From NCBI GenBank assembly GCA_902984215.1, contig CADWAF010004596.1:1-25453 (forward strand): a stretch of 25,453 nt of DNA, in the 5' to 3' direction. Each line of letters begins with the position of its first letter. Positions within the stretch are counted from its first letter, which is position 1. Positions 17,541-25,453 of the stretch are shown in pieces. A model generated the notes under the pieces. That model was given only the letters and a program-made list of their open reading frames with translations. It was not told the origin of the DNA and ran no database searches. Origin of the DNA: Willaertia magna (taxonomy: Eukaryota > Heterolobosea > Eutetramitea > Acrasida > Naegleriidae). Made by a program: the position numbers and the translations under genes.

Positions 17541-20012
17541 TTAATTATTATTTTCATCAAGTTCACTGAATCTCTTTTGCATTGCTTTCATTCCTTCTTT
17601 TTGGTAGTCTTCCTTTCTCTTCTTGGTTGGCTGGAGAAGTTGTTGTACTGTATTATTTGTTGCTCCGAGACCTTTGGAATAACCTAAACCACTACTCTTC
17701 ATATTGACATTTACTGAAATGGGTGCTGTAATACCAGTCTTATTCTTTCCTAAACCTTCACCCTTATTCCAACCAAGTTTTTCTAACATCTTCTTACCTA
17801 CATTTTCATCTCCTATTTCTTTAGGTTGAGTTATTGTCTTTTCTTCCTTTTCTTCTTTTCGTTTTCTTTTATGTGCAGAAGAGGCAAGTACTGCATTATT
17901 AAGGGATGAATTCTTTTCAATTGTGACACTGACAGCTGACTTTAATTTCTGCAATTCAATTTCTTCCTTAGTTTCTTCAAAGTGTTTTAAAGCTTCATAA
18001 GTTGGATTAGGAACAAACCCTCCAGAACCAATTACTTCTTCAACTACAATACTTTCTTCTTCTTTCTCATTCGCAGTGGATGCAGAAGGTAAGGTAGGTC
18101 CAATCATCTTATCCTCAGCAACAACTGCAGAATTTTCATTATTTTCTTCTTGTCCAGTTGAATCACTTGGAAAAGGTACAAATACTTGCTTCTCTTGGTC
18201 ATAGTACATCCAATAATTAGCACTACAATCATAATAATAACCTGTATTAACATCATAATAATAATTTAACTGACTGTTATAATAATATCCGCTTGCATCA
18301 TCATAAACGTATCCATTCTTCTCTAATTCTAATACAAAATCATTATTATTGGTTGAAACTCCTTCTTCAGCAATTTTCTTTTGTTTTTCAGCTAAATTCT
18401 CATCCGTTCCAGTATAATTATATAAAGAACTCCAAGAAGCTAACGTTTCATCTTCTTTCATCCCTCCTCCAATCTCTTGACTCCCTTGGATATGTTGTCT
18501 CTTTGCATAAGTAATTTGAACATATGCTCCCTCAATACAAATACCAGTACTTTGAGTTAAAGCCTTCGTAGCATCCTATTGTAAGGTATTCATATCGTCC
18601 AACCAAACACAATAATTCAAATTAACATTCCATAAATCAGTCCATCCGTCAAATTCATAATTTAAAATACCATAGTCAACCAAAATCAAAAACATAAAAA
18701 AGTAAATAAATGGTGAATATTAAAAATATAAAAATGGGAAAGTATGTACATCTACGCTAAAAAATTCTACAAATCCAAATTGTCTAGATATTAAGGTAGC
18801 TCTATCTCTAATAATTCTACATGTTTTAACAGGTGCATATTGATTAAATACATTTAATAACTTTAACAATAAGATTACGTAAGAAAATAAAGATGTAAAA
18901 TACCTACTGTAGATTCAGTTGTCATTACATTAAGACCTCTAACAATTAATTCTACGGTTGGATTAGAGGTTTCCTCTGAAGATTGATTAGATAATAATTG
19001 ATCACCACAGTTATTCATTTGTTCATCTTTCGTTGTTATTACCTCTTTCGATTCACTATCCCTAGGCAATGCACAACCATAACAATAAACCCTATTAGAA
19101 AAGTTTTTAGTATCGCAATGTCCACAAATCCAATCTTTATAAATAGTTTCTTGTTGTTGTTGATTAGAAGTATTCTTATGACTATATTGTAACTCAACAT
19201 AATCGTTACCAACAAACATACCACCATTAGTAATTTCAACAAGGCTTTTAGAGTCTTCAATATTCTCAAAATCTATAAAACCAAAACCTCTACTTGAACC
19301 TGAAGTCTTATCTCTCATTACTCTAACATTAGTTGCAACTAATCCATAGTTACGATAAACAATATTTCTAATTTCATCTTCAGTAGCTGCATCAGTCAAG
19401 CCTTTTAAGATAATGGAGGAACTTGGTAGGGAAAATTGTTTGGAACGTTCTTCCCAATGTTTTCTTTTACTTTCTCTAATCTTTTGTTTAACTTCTTCAG
19501 GATTTTTAAACTTTTCTTGTAATTGTTCATATGCTAATGTATGTTTAGGCTTTGGTGGAGATTTTTCTTGTTGCTGAGAATGTTGAATAGTATTGTTATT
19601 ATTATTATTGTTTGTTGCTAATGAACGATGTTGTTGATGTTGCGGATGTTGATGTCTTTGATCGGAATAGTTTCGTTGTGGATGTTGTTGGTAATTCTTC
19701 TTGTAATAGCCTTGATTTTGATTGGAATTTTGATAATTGTTATTATTATTATCGGAATGTTGTTGATAACGAGAGTTATTGTTATGATAGTGCGATTGCT
19801 GTTGCGGATAGTGGGATTTATTATTATTGTTATGGTAGTGCTGGTTATTGTTATTACTTCTAAAAATCAAAAATTAAAAAAAATTAATTGTTAGTTAATA
19901 AATATTGGTACAATTTTATTCATATACCAAACCTATTATTGTCTCTATTGTAATTGTGTTGATGATAATTATTACCACCCCCTCTATTGTTCCTATTGTA
20001 ATGTTGACTCAT
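17541..20012 (-). CDS. RBM5/RBM10-like splicing factor
   Basis: Four exons on the minus strand: 20012-19933, 19859-18908, 18860-18750 and 18575-17541, giving 725 residues. Introns are 73, 47 and 174 nt with donors GTTTGG, GTAGGT and GTACAT, none the GTAAGT used in other genes. Domain order is an Asn/Gln/His-rich N terminus, RRM1 (about 174-255, RGFGFIDF), a RanBP2 zinc finger (269-294; Cys272, 275, 286, 289), RRM2 (about 328-410, rebuilt across two junctions, QFGFVEFFSVD then DATKALTQS), OCRE (469-516, Tyr repeats such as YDDASGYYYN), a KRKRK basic patch and G-patch (636-681, LGWNKGEGLGKNKTGITAP), then the family's C-terminal MQKRFSELD. The C2H2 finger found between OCRE and G-patch in human RBM5 is absent. 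The family regulates exon choice at the early spliceosome. Confidence 0.93.
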
Positions 20013-20546
20013 ATTTTTTGAATTAAAAAAAAAAATAAAAAAATTGTTTAAAAAAAATAAATTTTGCGGCCCTGTCAAACGTTTATTGAAATCTGGCAGA
20101 CCGATATTGCAAAAACCAACATGTGGTAAAGTTAATTTTACGATCTTGATCCATTCAAAAAGATCTCTTTTGAAGTTTCTTCTCTTAGCATTGCTCTTTT
20201 ACATTCCAAACACCACATTCATTAACTACATTATAGTATCTCCCATTTCTCACGCGCTGTAATTGTTATAAGTATGAGACAAGTTATGAAACAATGATTC
20301 TTCGCCTTAGCAGGCAGTTTCTATTAGAAGAAGCTTTTCCATCTATAGTATATAAATTGATGCTCGCTATGTTCAGTTTTAAGAGAGACTTGTCTGTATG
20401 CAGTTAAATATCTTTGTAATATCTAGGTTGTTTGTTACTTCCTAAGGATCTGCTGGGGAATTTACTTAGTGGCCGTGCGTTGTCTTTGTTGAAATGTAAA
20501 AAATTGAAACATAATAGTCAGCTAACTCTGGCCTAACTGGAACGCC
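20013..20546. other. Intergenic region upstream of the RBM5-like gene
   Basis: 534 bp, with an A-run leader next to the RBM5-like start (20013-20060) and then DNA of unusually even composition. A TATATAAAT stretch lies at 20349-20357, about 190 bp before the small ORF at 20547, and could be a TATA element. I compared the stretch by eye with U1, U2, U4, U5, U6 and tRNA landmarks and saw no match. Open frames here (for example 20044-20262) look non-coding. Confidence 0.5.
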
Positions 20547-20837
20547 ATGCCATCTTCATCAAACAACAATTATAAATCAGTTTCTGATAATCAAAATGTA
20601 GGAGAAATTAGATCTCTTACTACTAATGAACGGTGTAGACCTGTTCCATCCTTCAGATTGACAACAACCAGAACTATATCATTTGTTAACACGCCCTTCA
20701 GTGGCGATGGCAAAACATGTAGTTTGAGTAGGATAAGAAAGAAGAGAGATGACCGAGAGAAGTTCAAAAGAATTAATGTTAATGGCATTCTTAAAGAGTT
20801 AGAGAAAGCAATATCCATTCAAATTCAACAACAGTAA
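20547..20837 (+). CDS. Small basic protein, unknown
   Basis: A 96-residue open frame starting at ATG in the context ACGCC. I do not recognise it. The N-terminal half is Ser/Asn/Thr-rich and probably disordered. Residues 60-96 are strongly basic and then helical (RIRKKRDDREKFKR, ILKELEKAISIQIQQQ). Composition is more even than A/T-driven random frames nearby, with few AAT/ATT/TTT codons, which is why I list it. It is flanked by spacers on both sides and could also be a non-coding transcript. Confidence 0.4.
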   Translation: MPSSSNNNYKSVSDNQNVGEIRSLTTNERCRPVPSFRLTTTRTISFVNTPFSGDGKTCSLSRIRKKRDDREKFKRINVNGILKELEKAISIQIQQQ

Positions 20838-21129
20838 TGTTTTAGCCATACAAAGATGTCTAATTGTCTTGTTGTGAAGCTAAAGACAACACTTTAAATT
20901 AGCTTGCAAAAGCCAGCAAGTAGTGCATGTTTGGAAGTGAACAACAAAAACTGTAAATTTATTATAACTAAATAATAAATAATTCTTATAATTATGTAAT
21001 TGTATAGATTTTCTTTTATTTCTGCGTTTAACTTTAGCAAACAAAGGTATCTGTTAGTTCCTTTCAACACATGTTTTATTCTTTGATTTATCATTTGACT
21101 TGAGTCTTAATTTTTTTCCCACCAAAAAA
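20838..21129. promoter_or_regulatory. Spacer and promoter upstream of the CDK11-like gene
   Basis: 292 bp. Its right end is the leader of the kinase gene, with a T/A-rich stretch and an A-run immediately before the ATG at 21130. AGCTTGCAAAAGCCAGCAAG (20900-20919) contains a short imperfect inverted repeat (CTTGC/GCAAG). No gene or RNA is recognisable. Confidence 0.4.
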
Positions 21130-22494
21130 ATGAAGAGAAATAAAGAAGAACGAAACCCACATGAAGGTTCTTCTTCCATTTCCGATAGCCATCATCAAGA
21201 CAATAACAATTATAAGGATGACGAAGTAAACAATAATAACAACAACCCAACAAAAAAACTAAAAAAATCAAAACCGTTCAACATTGAAGATGTTTACGGA
21301 TTTACAGCCTGTTCAAGTACAGATCACTATGAATTTCTAAACACTATCGGAAGTGGTACTTATGGTGTTGTCAATAGAGCAAAAAATAAAATTACAGGAG
21401 AGATAGTGGCCGTTAAGAAAATTAAATTATTAAAAGATGTAGTTCCTAAAGAAGGCTTCCCAGTAACAGGATTAAGAGAAATTAATGCTCTACTCCAAAT
21501 GAAACATGAAAATTTAGTTTGCGCTAAAGAAGTAATTTGTGGAAGTGATTATAATAAGATCTTTATTGTAATGGATTATATGGATCATACATTAAAAGAT
21601 ATTTTAGAAAGATATCAATTTAGTATAAGTGAAATTAAAAGATTAATGTTACAATTATTATCTGGATTAAATTATATGCATGAAAATTGTTGGTTAATAC
21701 ATCGAGATTTAAAAACATCAAATATCTTATTAGATAATCATGGAAATTTAAAGATATGTGATTATGGTTTAGCTAGAAAGTATGGTAGCCCAATTAGAGA
21801 TAATTTTACACCAATTGTTGTTACTTTGTGGTATAGAGCACCTGAATTACTATTAGGTTCTAAATATTATTCAACACCTATTGATATGTGGAGTATAGGT
21901 TGTATCTTTTATGAATTAATTACATCTGACGTTTTATTTAAAGGAGATAATGAAATTGATCAAATAAAAAGGATTTTCTCTATTTTAGGTAAACCAACAA
22001 GTTTAAGTGAATATCCAAAGTTCTCAGAATTACCTTCAATTAAGAAATTTAAATGGAATAATATAGATAATCCTAAAGGAAGATTATTACTTTATGAAAA
22101 GTTAAAGAATAAATTTAATTTATCAGATAATGGTTTTGATTTATTAAATAGGTTATTAGGATGGGATCCTGAACAAAGAATTACTGCAAAAGAGGCTTTA
22201 GATCATCCTTTCTTTAAGGAACATCCTTTACCTCAAATGAAAGAGAATATGCCTACCTTTCCTTCATTGCAAGTTATTGATGAATATAAGAGAAGGAAAA
22301 GTTATAGAGAAGATAGAAATTATGATAGAGACTATTATGATAGAGATAATGATGATAGAGGTGGTTATAGAGATAATAATAGAGAGGATAGGAGAGGGGA
22401 TAGTAGTAGAGAGTTAATGGAGAGGAATGAGGCATATAGATTGGAACATGAATATAAAGAAATGATGGGATATAACAATGAATCTTATTATTAA
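21130..22494 (+). CDS. CDK11-like cyclin-dependent kinase
   Basis: A Ser/Thr kinase of the CDK11 (PITSLRE) group, whose members pair with cyclin L and act in transcription and in spliceosome activation. The start is the ATG at 21130 (454 residues); the upstream extension begins only at a TTG. Residues 1-60 are disordered and Lys/Asn-rich. The kinase domain is about 67-362: glycine loop IGSGTYGVV (73-81), Lys96, GFPVTGLREI (109-118; PITSLRE in human), HRDLKTSN (191-198), DYGLARKYGSP (211-221), VTLWYRAPELLLG and GWDPEQRITAKEAL. The YGSP and TPIVVTLWYR stretches are closer to CDK11 than to CDK10. DYG replaces DFG. The tail (388-425) is rich in Arg, Asp and Tyr, like splicing-associated proteins. 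Confidence 0.92.
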   Translation: MKRNKEERNPHEGSSSISDSHHQDNNNYKDDEVNNNNNNPTKKLKKSKPFNIEDVYGFTACSSTDHYEFLNTIGSGTYGVVNRAKNKITGEIVAVKKIKLLKDVVPKEGFPVTGLREINALLQMKHENLVCAKEVICGSDYNKIFIVMDYMDHTLKDILERYQFSISEIKRLMLQLLSGLNYMHENCWLIHRDLKTSNILLDNHGNLKICDYGLARKYGSPIRDNFTPIVVTLWYRAPELLLGSKYYSTPIDMWSIGCIFYELITSDVLFKGDNEIDQIKRIFSILGKPTSLSEYPKFSELPSIKKFKWNNIDNPKGRLLLYEKLKNKFNLSDNGFDLLNRLLGWDPEQRITAKEALDHPFFKEHPLPQMKENMPTFPSLQVIDEYKRRKSYREDRNYDRDYYDRDNDDRGGYRDNNREDRRGDSSRELMERNEAYRLEHEYKEMMGYNNESYY

Positions 22495-22605
22495 AATTTG
22501 TAAATTATTTTATTGTAAATTAATGTTTTATCAACTTTAATTAAAAATTTCTTTTGTAAACAAAATTGGGTATTTTAATAAATTATTAAAAAATAATTAA
22601 AAAAA

Positions 22606-23171
22606 ATGAGTGAAAAGAAAAAGGATTTTAAGGAATCATCAACCCACAATACACCGAACGGAAATAATAATACGGAACAATTAATTATAACGGAGGATAA
22701 TGATAACAATAATAATGCAGAACAACAAATCATTTTAATAGAAGAACAAGAAGAAGAACAAAAAGAAGATTTGTTACAAAATAAAATTAAACATTTTTTA
22801 GAAAAAGCAAAATCCGTTTCTTTGTTAGAAAATTTAAAAAGTCAACATAATTTTCATAACCCTGAAATTCTTAATAAAATTATGAAAGAATACACTTTAG
22901 AGAATCAATACGGAACAAACTTTTCAAAAGAAATATTTCCACCAATAGGTTTGTTTTTTTTAATTATTATTTTAAGAAAAACACATATTTTTAATGAAAA
23001 TATTAAAATTTTACTGATTTAAAATATTTAGATATAAAGGAATATGTAAATAAATGTAAAAAGAGACAAGAAGAACAAGAACGTCAAAATTTTATGTAAG
23101 TTTAAATAATTCTTTTTAATGTATTAAAATTGTAAAGTCAAATGCAAAAACAAAGATATCAAAAATATTAA
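22606..23171 (+). CDS. SAP30BP/HCNGP-like protein
   Basis: Three exons: 22606-22948, 23032-23095 and 23138-23171. Introns are 83 nt (donor GTTTGT) and 42 nt (donor GTAAGT). The product is 146 residues, much shorter than human SAP30BP (about 308). The N terminus is acidic and Asn-rich. The diagnostic stretch is FHNPEILNKIMKEY then YGTNFSKEIFPP (family: FRNPSIYEKLI...LGTNYPKDMFDP). It is followed after splicing by a charged helix, DIKEYVNKCKKRQEEQERQN, and a Gln/Lys-rich end. If the third exon is not used, the protein would stop at 23097-23099 (136 residues). I prefer splicing because the donor is perfect and the helix continues in frame. Human SAP30BP promotes splicing of short introns with RBM17, of interest in a genome full of 40-50-nt introns. 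Confidence 0.78.
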
Positions 23172-23232
23172 ATATAGTTTACAAAAAAATATTCGAAAAA
23201 ATTCTAAAAAAATAAAAATACAAAAATTTAAT

Positions 23233-25434
23233 TTACATTAAATTAACACTTTCTACATTTGTAGTACTAACACTTGACGTTGTAGATGTCACAGCCTCTA
23301 TCTGTGTTGTTGTAGTTTCCTGTTTCTTTAAATAACTTGGAATTGGCGGTAAAACCTTATTTGTAACAACTGTAGTACTGGTAGTGGCTGTTGTAGTTGT
23401 GGTTGACTCAGCGATTGTTGTATTGTTATTATTTTTGCTGGTTGACTGTTCTTGTTTAGCCCTCTCACATTGTAAAAGTAATAATTCAATACTAGATGCA
23501 TAATTTCTACTAAAATGATCACTAACATAATTTCCACTAAAGTCAAGTTTTTCAAAATCTTCTGGTTGACTAGGTCTTACAAAAATGAAATGATTAATTT
23601 CTCTTAAGTGATAAATCTTTCCTGGAGAATAAAGATGAATACCAACAACTAAATGGTTAGGTAACGGAGGAAGTTCAATCTTTTTAATAACTTCATTATT
23701 TTCATTATTGTTGTTGTTATCATTGTTATTGGATTCTTCTTGGGTAACGGAACAGTTAATGGCTGGGGTATTAAGGCTTTCATCTTTTTCTTCTTGTTTC
23801 GTTTCTTCTTGTTGTTGTTCAGTGTTGCTTTGTTCTTCTTCTTCTTTTTCTTCATTAAGGCTATCTTCTTCGTTTATATTTGCTTCTTGTTGTTGTTCAT
23901 CTTCCTTAATACCATATTCTTTAATTAAAGTATTAAAGAATTCCTCATCTTCTTGATCATTATCGTCAATCATAAAGTTATCATGTTTAACTAATTTATG
24001 TTCTAATTTCTTTAATTGTTTTTCTTGTTTCTTTAATAATTTATTAGGTAAGGGAGGTAATTGACTTTTCTTTCTCATTACCTTACCACTCGTAACTGAT
24101 TCATTAGAAGAAGTAGTAACAGATGTTATCTCTATAGATGATAAATCATTATCCAAAGTACTATCAAAAGTAGATGTTAAATTATTAGAACTACTACTAA
24201 CTGAAACACCATCACTATCACTACTGTTAACACTAATACTTGCATTGTTTGTATTATTATTATTGGTATTATTATTAGTACTACTACCCAACCATAAATA
24301 ATTAAACCCAGATTGTATACTAGCCTTCATATTATTAAATACATTTACTACACCTGATTGTCTTACTCCCTTATTTACATTCTTAATAAAATTCCCGAAA
24401 GCAGTTTCATTCATAATTTCACTCTTCCAATCACCCATATGTTTCTTAAATTCATTAAAACTTTCAACTGAAAATCTAGGTATAAAATCATCTTGATAAG
24501 CTAATGTAGTAATATGTTCTTTACAAACATCTAATCTAGATAATTCATAAGAAAATATCTTTGGACATGATATTGCATAACAATGTACCTTTAATTTAGG
24601 ATCCTTATTAGATAATATCATTAATGTTAAAATACTGCTAACTCCAGCTCCAAGTGAATGTCCAATTAACGTTAAAGGATAATCTTTATATTCCTTTTCA
24701 GATAATAACTTTTCAATTTTTGGAATTAATTCCATATAAAACCAATTAGCTCTTTCTAACATTCCACAATGAACAAAATGTTTGTTATGTATATTATTTG
24801 AATTATTTAATTTATCATCTATTGACATTAATGGTGTTAGATTACTGATATATTCACCAAAATCAGTAGCATCTGCATTTAAATCAGTTAATAAATCATG
24901 AAAAGATCTTGTACCATCAATAAATAAAAGTATCTGTTTCCTTTTTGTATCAATACAAATAGAATATCCACTTCTTAATTTATTTCCTTTAGGTTCAAAT
25001 TCTACAATTGTAATTTCCTTTTCAATTTTATTAAAATTCTTAAAATCTTTAAATAATGTTCTAAAATATAATAAATAATCTTTCCATTTTAATAATTCAT
25101 CTATTGTTAAAGTTTCATTATCATTTTCTAAACAATATTTATTTACATTAAATTGTAAAGATTCATTTCTAAAAGAATAAAAATCTTTTTTATTTTCTTC
25201 CTTTTTAAAATTTAAATAATATGCCAAGCCTATTGAATCTTCCATTTTCCAATCGGTTTTTGCGAACATGTTAGTTAAAATTTTTAGAAAGGATGTAGTT
25301 TTAACTAATTGAGATTTAGGTTCATTTTGTTCTTCAATTTGTTTTTCTTCTTCAACAATTTGTTCCGTAGCTAATGCATCATCCCGGTGTTGAGAGGCTG
25401 AAACAGAAAATAGAGGTGATCTTTTTTCTTCCAT
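23233..25434 (-). CDS. Class 3 lipase, diacylglycerol-lipase-like
   Basis: A serine hydrolase of the lipase_3 (alpha/beta) group, most like sn1-specific diacylglycerol lipases. 733 residues, single exon, start at 25434. The oxyanion segment LLFIDGTRSFHDLLTDL lies at about 169-185, the nucleophile elbow GHSLGAG at 258-264 (Ser260), and the acid is in YQDDFIPRFS (Asp315 or Asp316). The closing strand LYSPGKIYHL (601-610) precedes SDHFSRNY with the likely catalytic His640. Between acid and histidine sits an insert of about 250 residues, rich in Asn, Ser, Glu and Gln, where DAGLs also carry a regulatory loop. LPP[L/I]P[N/S] motifs occur at 459, 588 and 695. There is no clear transmembrane bundle, unlike animal DAGL, so the enzyme is probably soluble or peripheral. 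Confidence 0.88.
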   Translation of the reverse strand: MEEKRSPLFSVSASQHRDDALATEQIVEEEKQIEEQNEPKSQLVKTTSFLKILTNMFAKTDWKMEDSIGLAYYLNFKKEENKKDFYSFRNESLQFNVNKYCLENDNETLTIDELLKWKDYLLYFRTLFKDFKNFNKIEKEITIVEFEPKGNKLRSGYSICIDTKRKQILLFIDGTRSFHDLLTDLNADATDFGEYISNLTPLMSIDDKLNNSNNIHNKHFVHCGMLERANWFYMELIPKIEKLLSEKEYKDYPLTLIGHSLGAGVSSILTLMILSNKDPKLKVHCYAISCPKIFSYELSRLDVCKEHITTLAYQDDFIPRFSVESFNEFKKHMGDWKSEIMNETAFGNFIKNVNKGVRQSGVVNVFNNMKASIQSGFNYLWLGSSTNNNTNNNNTNNASISVNSSDSDGVSVSSSSNNLTSTFDSTLDNDLSSIEITSVTTSSNESVTSGKVMRKKSQLPPLPNKLLKKQEKQLKKLEHKLVKHDNFMIDDNDQEDEEFFNTLIKEYGIKEDEQQQEANINEEDSLNEEKEEEEQSNTEQQQEETKQEEKDESLNTPAINCSVTQEESNNNDNNNNNENNEVIKKIELPPLPNHLVVGIHLYSPGKIYHLREINHFIFVRPSQPEDFEKLDFSGNYVSDHFSRNYASSIELLLLQCERAKQEQSTSKNNNNTTIAESTTTTTATTSTTVVTNKVLPPIPSYLKKQETTTTQIEAVTSTTSSVSTTNVESVNLM

Positions 25435-25453
25435 TTTTTTTCTATTTGAATTG

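Noticed and set aside
18576..18680. Coding-like stretch inside the third RBM5-like intron read as an extra exon
   Set aside because: It has no upstream AG acceptor, and its frame ends in TAG exactly at the true acceptor. Joining exons across the whole intron rebuilds a normal RRM.
20263..20546. Possible small nuclear RNA upstream of 20547
   Set aside because: Even base composition drew attention, but none of the conserved landmarks of U1, U2, U4, U5 or U6 could be found.

Overview
The window looks like nuclear DNA of a compact, AT-rich protist, most likely a heterolobosean amoeboflagellate such as Naegleria. This is inferred from the gene content and style, not from a match. It carries a clear intraflagellar-transport gene (IFT56/TTC26), so the organism should build cilia, which rules out Dictyostelium despite similar Asn/Gln runs. 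Both TAA and TAG end genes where the families expect an end, so the nuclear code is standard. Genes are close together on both strands, and I could place 13 spliceosomal introns, most only 40-57 nt long.

Layout. Positions 1-2133 hold no convincing gene. A very AT-rich core (about 341-1860) is flanked by an imperfect inverted repeat (188-229 and 1987-2025), with a broken coiled-coil reading frame just inside the right arm. Positions 2299-2521 are a fresh 105-bp tandem duplication across the start of a small, possibly mitochondrial protein. Next come an unrecognised Asn-rich protein (minus strand), a CCDC148-like coiled-coil protein (minus) and, head to head with it, IFT56 (plus, three exons). 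Then follow thymidylate kinase (minus), a 90-residue unknown with one intron (plus), a REEP/Yop1-type ER-shaping protein (plus), an ARK-type kinesin in four exons (minus), a Ras GTPase (minus), a MED17-like Mediator subunit in three exons (minus), ribosomal protein eL14 (plus), an RBM5/RBM10-like splicing factor in four exons (minus), a small unknown ORF (plus), a CDK11-like kinase (plus), a SAP30BP/HCNGP-like protein in three exons (plus) and a DAGL-like class 3 lipase (minus).

Two functional themes stand out. CCDC148-like and IFT56 share a 58-bp divergent promoter and both belong to ciliary or coiled-coil families. Positions 17.5-23.2 kb hold RBM5-like, CDK11-like and SAP30BP-like genes, three families tied to pre-mRNA splicing elsewhere. 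Nine of the 13 introns have the donor GTAAGT. The four that do not all lie in the RBM5-like and SAP30BP-like genes, which suggests that these splicing factors could be controlled through their own weak introns. Intron positions here come from reading-frame continuity, splice-site sequence and family similarity, not from transcripts.
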